Origin: Voacanga thouarsii | Taxonomy: Eukaryota; Streptophyta; Magnoliopsida; Gentianales; Apocynaceae | Assembly (NCBI GenBank): GCA_026120185.1 | Contig: JANUWF010001184.1 | Span: 620,001-684,000 of the forward strand | Direction of reading: 5' to 3' | DNA: 64,000 bases | Shown: positions 58,353 through 64,000 of the stretch, one piece after another | How the letters are laid out: every line of letters starts with the position of its first letter | Position numbering within the stretch: position 1 is the first letter of the stretch | Made by a program: the position numbers and the translations under genes | The notes under the pieces: model-generated | What the model was told of the DNA's origin: nothing | The model's database searches: none | The model's input: the letters and a program-made list of their open reading frames with translations, nothing else

Positions 58353-58681
58353 TGTTATAAAATTTAGGTAGTGTTAGAATAAAATATACACACTACACAC
58401 TAAGAAAGTAGTGTTAGAATAACATTTACACACTATACACTAAGAAAACTCTAATTATTCTTTACACAAGAATTTCTTCAAACTTCTCTCTTTCTTTTCT
58501 CTCACAATTTTCACAATTTTGTTTACAAAATGATGGTGTATTTCAAATTTAGAGAATAACTCATAGAGTTCTTAATTAGTGGAATATATCATTTTCCACT
58601 AATCTTAATTAGTAGTGTCTCCACTAAATGATAGATATCCATAAAAATCCATAATTAGTGAAGCTTCTACTAATATATTCA
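58353..58681 (-). repeat. Ty1/copia 5' LTR (minus copy)
   Basis: About 329 bp, matching the plus copy's LTR (59098-59424) in both flanks: TTAGTGGAGACACTACTAAT in the left third and ATTTTATAACA at its end. It carries a local duplication of the TAGTGTGTA/CTAACACTAC phrase near its inner end. Confidence 0.78.
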
Positions 58682-59097
58682 TAACAAAGCGAAATAAATA
58701 CTTCCTAATAAACACAAAAATATAGTTGTAGATAGGAATTAGAGAGATATTTGATGTGGACCTACCTTTTACTCTATATTGTCCAGATGCCGATTTTAGA
58801 CACTTGTCAGTTGCCGACAGACGCAAATTTGGTCGTACTCAGTGCAGAAACTCTTCCCTTATCCATATCCCCACAGTAACCACTGGGCTTCACTTTGTGA
58901 CTTCCGTTTTTTCAGCAAACCTCTTTCCTCTTTATACCTCAAAAGATGACAAAACTTGATCCTAAACTACCCATTTTATGTTACTGATAGTATTTTAACA
59001 TTATTTCAATTAACACTTTACTATATTTCTGTTATTTTCTCTTTGGAAATAGAAACAACTTGCAAAATTTTATTATTCTTATTGTGTTATGATATAT
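58682..59097. other. Spacer between two head-to-head copia LTRs
   Basis: 416 bp without recognisable features. Short frames on both strands (58605-58826 minus, 58756-58959 plus) show no domain. Confidence 0.6.
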
Positions 59098-59424
59098 TGT
59101 GAATTAGTGGAAGCTCCACTAATTATGGATTTTTATGGATGTCCATCATTTAGTGGAGACACTACTAATTAAGATTAGTGGAAGATGATATATTCCATGA
59201 TGTATTATGGAAGATGATGTATTCCATGATGTATTCTACTAATTAGAGCTCTATAAATAGAGCTATTCTCTAAGCTTGTAATACAACACCATCATTTTGT
59301 GAAAGAAAGAATTGTGATTGTAAGAGAAAGAAAGAGAGAAGTTTGAAGAAATTTTTGTGCAAAAAATAGTTAGAGTTTTCTTAATGTGTAGATTTTACTC
59401 TAACACTACCCAAATTTTATAACA
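59098..59424 (+). repeat. Ty1/copia 5' LTR (plus copy)
   Basis: A 327-bp LTR from TGTGAATTAGTGG to TTTTATAACA. A TATA box TATAAATA at 59252-59259 sits inside an 18-bp palindrome. Next to the LTR, CGTTATCAGCACGA (59425-59438) is the conserved putative primer site of this group; which tRNA it uses is not certain. Confidence 0.8.
59252..59259 (+). promoter_or_regulatory. TATA box in copia LTR
   Basis: TATAAATA at the centre of AGCTCTAT-AA-ATAGAGCT (59247-59264), about 170 bp before the LTR end. This is the probable promoter of the element. Confidence 0.65.
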
Positions 59425-59525
59425 CGTTATCAGCACGAATCTCTACCGTTACAAAAGCCAGAAGACTAAGCATGAGTCTCTACCGTTACCAAAGCCAAAA
59501 GATAGGTACGCATTTATTAATCTCT

Positions 59526-60587
59526 ATGGCTAACCTCGCTAAACTCGAATTTGTAGCCCTTGATATTTCTGGAAAAAATTATATGTCATAGATTCTCGAT
59601 GCAGAAATGCATCTAAATGCTGAAGGCCTTAGTGAAACTATTCAAGCAAATAATAGTGCATCTGCACAACACAAGGCTAAAGCTTTGATTTTTATTCGTC
59701 GTCATCTCGATAAAAATTTGAAAATGGAATATCTTACCAAAAAAGATCCATATGTCCTGTGGGTAAATTTAAAAGAAAGATTTGACCACCTGAAGATGGT
59801 CGTACTACTCACTGCACGGTATGAATGGTTGCACCTGAGGTTGCAAGATTTTAAAACTGTGAATGAATATAGCTCCGCAATGTATAAAATTACATCTCAG
59901 TTAAAATTATACGGAGAAAAAGTGACTGATAAAGATATGCTGGAAAAGACATTCTCTACCTTTCATGCCTCGAATATTGTGCTACAGCAATAATATTGAG
60001 AAAAAGGGTATACCAAATTTATAGATTTAATTACTGCCCTCCTCATTGCAGAGAAAAATAATGAGTTATTATTGCGAAATCATGAAGCCAGACCAACTGG
60101 CTCAACAGCACTCCCAGAAGTGAATGCTGTTGGCTCCAACAGAAGCCATCATTATAGTCGTGGTCGTGGTCGTGGCCGTGGTCGTGGTTATGGACACGCT
60201 CGATATTTCCCTTATCACAATCATAATCAAACTGTGAGAAATATTAGCCACTTGAAGTGGAACAGAAAAGATCATAAGGGAAAAGAAAAAGAAAAAGAAA
60301 TGAAAGAAAATAATGAGGATACATGTTATAGATGTGGCATGAAAGGTCATTGGTCACGTACTTGTTGTACGGCTAAGTATTTAATTGAATTGTATCAAGC
60401 TTCATTGAAAAATAAAAATGTGGAAGCAAATTTTTCTCAACATCCAGTAAATAATGCTGCAGATGATGATATTGATCCTGAAGATCTTAATATCAATATT
60501 ACACATATGGATGTATCGGATTTTTTTGAACACTCAGACGGTAGGATAGACCATTTAATTGGTGATGGCAGTGTCCAAAAGAACTAA
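59526..60587 (+). pseudogene. Ty1/copia gag (plus copy)
   Basis: It starts MANLAKLEFVALDISGKNYM. The copia gag core follows (KALIFIRRHLDKNLKMEYLT, LKERFDHLK, MYKITSQLKLYG), then a Gly/Arg run (SRGRGRGRGRGYGH) and a CCHC zinc knuckle (CYRCGMKGHWSRTC, about 60325-60365) that binds element RNA. All in one frame but with TAG at 59589, TAA at 59991 and TGA at 59997, each one transition from the expected codon. It ends TAA at 60587, and an (AT)n run at 60646-60671 separates it from the protease. Confidence 0.87.
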
Positions 60588-60641
60588 AAGCCTCACCCTA
60601 ATATTTTTGTATTTTCATTATATTCTAATAATATTTATGTT

Positions 60642-60645
<4 letters not shown>

Positions 60646-60671
<26 letters not shown>
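60646..60671 (+). repeat. (AT)n microsatellite between gag and protease
   Basis: A pure AT run inside what is normally continuous gag-pol coding sequence; it reads as an Ile-Tyr repeat in one frame. Confidence 0.9.
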
Positions 60672-60676
<5 letters not shown>

Positions 60677-60679
60677 GTT

Positions 60680-61528
60680 AAGATGGCTGTTGTTAATGAT
60701 GATATATGCATTATTGATAATGGAACTAAACACACCATACTAAAAAATGAGAAATATTTTTCTGATATCAAAATGGAAGAAATAGATATTTATATGATAA
60801 ACGGTAGTACAAATGTGATTGAAGGCTCTAGAAGAGCTAGTATATTGTTGCTTGAAAAAACAATAATTATTATTGATAAGGCACTATTTTCCTCAAAATC
60901 CAGAAGAAATTTATTGAGTTTTAAAGATATCCGTAGAAATGAGTATCATGTTGAAACAAATGAGGAAAATGGGATTGAGCATCTTTATATTACTCAAATT
61001 CATTTGGGTAAGAAATCTGTATTAGAAAAACTACCGTCTTTTTCTACTGGCCTATATTTTGCAAAAATACGTACAATTGAAATTTATCATCTCGTAAACC
61101 AAAAGTTTACTGATCCTATTACTTTTAGTATTTGGCATGACCGGTTGGGTCATCCGGGATCTACCATGATGAGAAGAATCATTGAGAATACACATGGTCA
61201 TCCATTAAAAAATAAAAGGATATTGACATCAGAAAAATTCACATGTACTGCATGTTCTCTAGGAAAATTAATTGTTAAACCATCACCAGTAAAAGTAAGA
61301 GTTGAAAGTTATACATTTCTCGAACGGATTCACGGAGATATTTGTGGACCTATCGATCCACCATGTGGACCGTTCAAATATTTTATGGTCTTGATTGATG
61401 TATCATCCCGATGGTCACATGTATGTTTATTATCTACTCGCAACTTGGTGTTTGCGAGATTACTTGCTCAAATTATTAAATTACGAGCACAATTTCCTGA
61501 CCATCACATTAAATATCCGTTTGGATAA
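60680..61528 (+). pseudogene. Ty1/copia protease and integrase N-terminal half
   Basis: The protease active-site region reads CIIDNGTKHTIL (Asp present, the usual Ser replaced by Asn). The gag-pre-integrase zinc region follows: SIWHDRLGHPGSTMMRRI with its two His, then FTCTACSLGK with its Cys pair. The integrase core starts IHGDICGPI (first catalytic Asp) and FMVLIDVSSRW. The frame ends at TAA near 61526 because of a one-base shift; the core continues in the next frame. Confidence 0.87.
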
Positions 61529-62633
61529 TGCTGGTGAATTTTCATCACATGCTTTTGATGCATATTGCATGTCAATTGGGATTAATATTGAACATCCTGT
61601 AGCTCATATTCATACACAAAATGGTCTTGCTGAATCTTTTATTAAACGATTACAATTAATTGTTAGACCATTATTAATGAAAATAAATCTCCCAATATCT
61701 GCTTGGGGACATGCTATTTTACATGCTGCAGCACTTGTACGCATAAGGCTAGCTAGTTATCATAAATTCTCTCATTTGCAATTGGCTTTTGGGTTAGAAC
61801 CAAATATTGCTCATTTAAGAATTTTTAGGTGTGCTGTATATGTTCCAATTGCACCAAACTAACTTACAAAGATAGGTCCTCAAAGAAGAAAGGGGATATA
61901 CGTTGGATATGATTCTCCCTCTATTATCAGGTATGTTGAGCCCCTAACAGGAGATGTATTCAAAGCAAGATTTGCTGATTGTCATTTTGATGAATCATTA
62001 TTCCCGAAATTAGGGGGAGAACAAAAACAGCATAAAAAGGATCTTGCTTGGACAACATCATTAAATTATCTTGATCCGCGCACAAGTGCATGTGAACTTG
62101 AAGTTCAAAAGATAATTCATTTGCAAAGCATTGCAAATCAAATGCCAGATGCTTTTGTTGACTCCAAAAGAGTTACAAAATCGCATATTCCAGCTATAAA
62201 TGCTCCTATTCAAATTGAAGTTCTAGCAGAACAAAATATTATACCTATAGCTGTTGAGTCAAAAGCACGCCAGAAGCGTGGCCGACCTTTTGGGTCCAAA
62301 GATAAAAATCCTCGAAAAAAAAGAGGATTAACTGATCCAGAAGATCATATTGAAGAAAAGAATGATAAAGACCAAGAGAAAACTGATGACAAAGAACCAG
62401 AAGTTGATGAAAGTAACACTAAAATTTCTATCAATTATACCACTTCCGGTAGAAGTTGGAATCGGATAGAAACTATTATTGATAATATATTTGCATACAA
62501 TATATCTCTTAATGTTACACAGGATAGTGATGATTCTAAACCAATATCAGTTGATGAATATTGGCATAGAAAAGATTGGCTACAATGGAAAGATGCGATT
62601 CAATTGGAGTTAAAATGCATTGACAAAACATAA
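61520..62633 (+). pseudogene. Ty1/copia integrase core, C-terminus and linker
   Basis: RLDNAGEFSS carries the second catalytic Asp, and TQNGLAESFIKRLQ the Glu of the DDE triad. IRLASYHKFSHLQLAFGLEP and GIYVGYDSPSIIRYVEPLTG belong to the C-terminal integrase region, with a TAA at 61860 in between. The basic, acidic linker (KKRGLTDPEDH, then NYTTSGRSWNR) leads to RT. A frameshift near 62625 ends the frame. Confidence 0.85.
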
Positions 62634-63984
62634 AGTCTTTGAACTTGCAGTTCGAACATCAGAAGGTGTAAAACCTGTTGGCTACAAATGGATATTTGTG
62701 CAAAAGCACAATGAAAATAGTGAAATCGTACGATATAAAGCGCGATTAGTAGCCCAAGGTTTTTCACAAAGACCAGGTATTAATTATGATGAAACTTATT
62801 CTTCTATTGTTGATACTATTACACTCCGATATCTTATCAGTTTGGCAGTACATGAAAAGATAGATATGCGCCTATTAAATGTTGTCACTGCTTACTTGTA
62901 TGGAAATTTAGAAAATGATATTTACATGAAAATCCCCGAAGGATTTCATATGCCTGAAGCATATAAACATTATCCTCGTGAAAATTACTCCATCAAATTG
63001 CAGAAATTATTATATGGCCTGAAGCAATCTGGGCACATGTGGTTCACTCGTCGTAGTGAATATTTATTAAAAGCGGGATTTAAAAATGACCAGTATGTCC
63101 ATGTGTTTTTATTAAGAAATCTTGTTCTAAATTTGTGATATTAGCTATATATGTTGATGATATTAATCTTATTGGAACTCCTGAAGAGCTCCAAGAAACA
63201 ATTGATTATTTAAAAAGAGAATTCGAAATCAATGATTTTGGTAAAACCAAATTTTGCCTTGGTTTACAAATTGAACATCTGAAAAGTAGAATATTTATTC
63301 ATCAATCAACATATACGAGCAAAAGTGCTAAAAAGATTTTACATGGACAAAGCACATCCATTGAGTATTCCAATGATCGTCCGGTCATTAAATGTAAATA
63401 AAGATCATTTCCGACCACAAGAAGATGATGAAGAACTCTTTGGTCGTGAAGTACCATATCTCAATGCAATTTGTGCATTGATGTATCTTGCTAATAATAT
63501 ACAACCTGATATTGCTTTTGCTGTTAATTTATTAGCAATATTTAGTTCTTCACCAACACAACGACATTGGAATGGAATTAAACAAGTCCTTCGATATCTC
63601 CAAGGTACAATTGATATCGGATTATTTTATTCAAATAAAATCAGCCCAACATTGATAGGTTATGCCGATACTGGTTATTTATCTGATCCACATAAAGCAC
63701 GTTCTCAAACGGGCTATCTATTTACATGTGAAAATACTGCTATATCATGGCGTTCTACAAAACAATCTATAGCAGCTACTTCTTCAAATCATACTGAAAT
63801 TATAGCCATTCATAAAGCAAGTCGAGAATTTGTATGGTTAAGATTCATGATTCATTATATCCGAGAAAGTTGTGGATTATCATCGATCAAAGATATTTCA
63901 ACTCCTCTTTATGAAGACAATGCAGCTTGCATAGTTCAATTACGAGGAGGATATATTAAAGGAGATCGGACAAAACATATTTAA
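62620..63984 (+). pseudogene. Ty1/copia reverse transcriptase and RNase H, runs to the window edge
   Basis: RT blocks in order: VGYKWIFVQKHNENSEIVRY, KARLVAQGFSQRPGINYDET, LLNVVTAYLYG (catalytic Asp of the first block changed to Asn), LKQSGHMWF, then IYVDDINLIGTPEE after a frameshift at about 63135, and a further shift near 63330. RNase H: GYADTGYLSDPHKARSQTGY, TKQSIAATSSNHTEI and LYEDNAACIVQLRGG. A TAA at 63982 falls in the conserved DRTKHI block, and the remaining C-terminus and 3' LTR lie outside the window. Confidence 0.88.
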
Positions 63985-64000
63985 TCAAAATTCTTCTTTA

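Noticed and set aside
1..64000. CRISPR arrays, operons, bacterial-type promoters or terminators
   Set aside because: The sequence is plant nuclear DNA; no regular direct repeat-spacer structure was seen, and the tandem arrays are microsatellites or transposon ends.

Overview
The window looks like a transposon-dense, heterochromatin-type stretch of a eudicot nuclear genome. It is AT-rich, full of dinucleotide and trinucleotide microsatellites, and contains no gene that is clearly intact and ordinary. Nearly everything recognisable belongs to plant LTR retrotransposons, CACTA (En/Spm) DNA transposons, a Stowaway-like MITE, or fragments of host genes lying in or beside them (villin, HSP70, a SWI3C-like subunit, an RKD/RWP-RK regulator). 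The species cannot be read from the sequence. All identifications come from reading translations and motifs by eye; no database search was run.

Left half (1-32134). One old Athila/Tat-like Ty3/gypsy element runs left to right: protease tail, reverse transcriptase, RNase H, integrase (3627-6187, resuming at 10464-10928), a non-coding 3' region, a polypurine tract at 12763 and a 3' LTR starting at 12776. A single family of unusually long (about 4.25-4.55 kb) TG...CA LTRs has inserted into it four times: copy A (minus, 1-3626, cut by the window edge) at the protease, a solo LTR in the integrase (6188-10463, duplication CCCTA), a solo LTR in the 3' LTR (13888-18137, duplication GACAG) and a complete element in the same 3' LTR (18457-32009, duplication TATGT/TATGC). 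The complete element has 4.5-kb LTRs, an initiator-Met-tRNA primer site, an open 291-codon acidic reading frame of unknown function, a decayed gag and only scraps of pol (RNase H tail, integrase C-terminus, chromodomain). It is therefore an internally deleted chromovirus resembling the non-autonomous 'LARD' class.

Middle (32135-50474). A SWI3C-like fragment is followed by a CACTA element with matching terminal repeats (33112-40513) that carries a decayed multi-exon villin fragment and the C-terminus of an HSP70. This resembles a Pack-CACTA, inserted in a minisatellite/ATT-microsatellite array. A solo LTR of the Athila-like type follows (41668-43064), then a decayed Transposase_24-type gene of a second CACTA. 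That gene is split by another solo 4.3-kb LTR (45181-49435, duplication GTAAT). The second CACTA ends at 50474 in an array of small palindromes.

Right end (50475-64000). AT-rich sequence with a MITE leads to a minus-strand Ty1/copia element. Its gag and 5' LTR (57717-58681) and its pol (53860-55904) flank an RKD-type gene segment that lies antisense and still has introns. A second copia copy of the same family (59098 to the window end) sits head-to-head with the first. Its gag and pol are nearly full length but carry several stops and frameshifts.

The genes do not form a pathway. The logic is nested insertion: the two CACTA elements, the Athila-like element and the copia pair are the older layers, and the 4.3-kb LTR family is the later invader.
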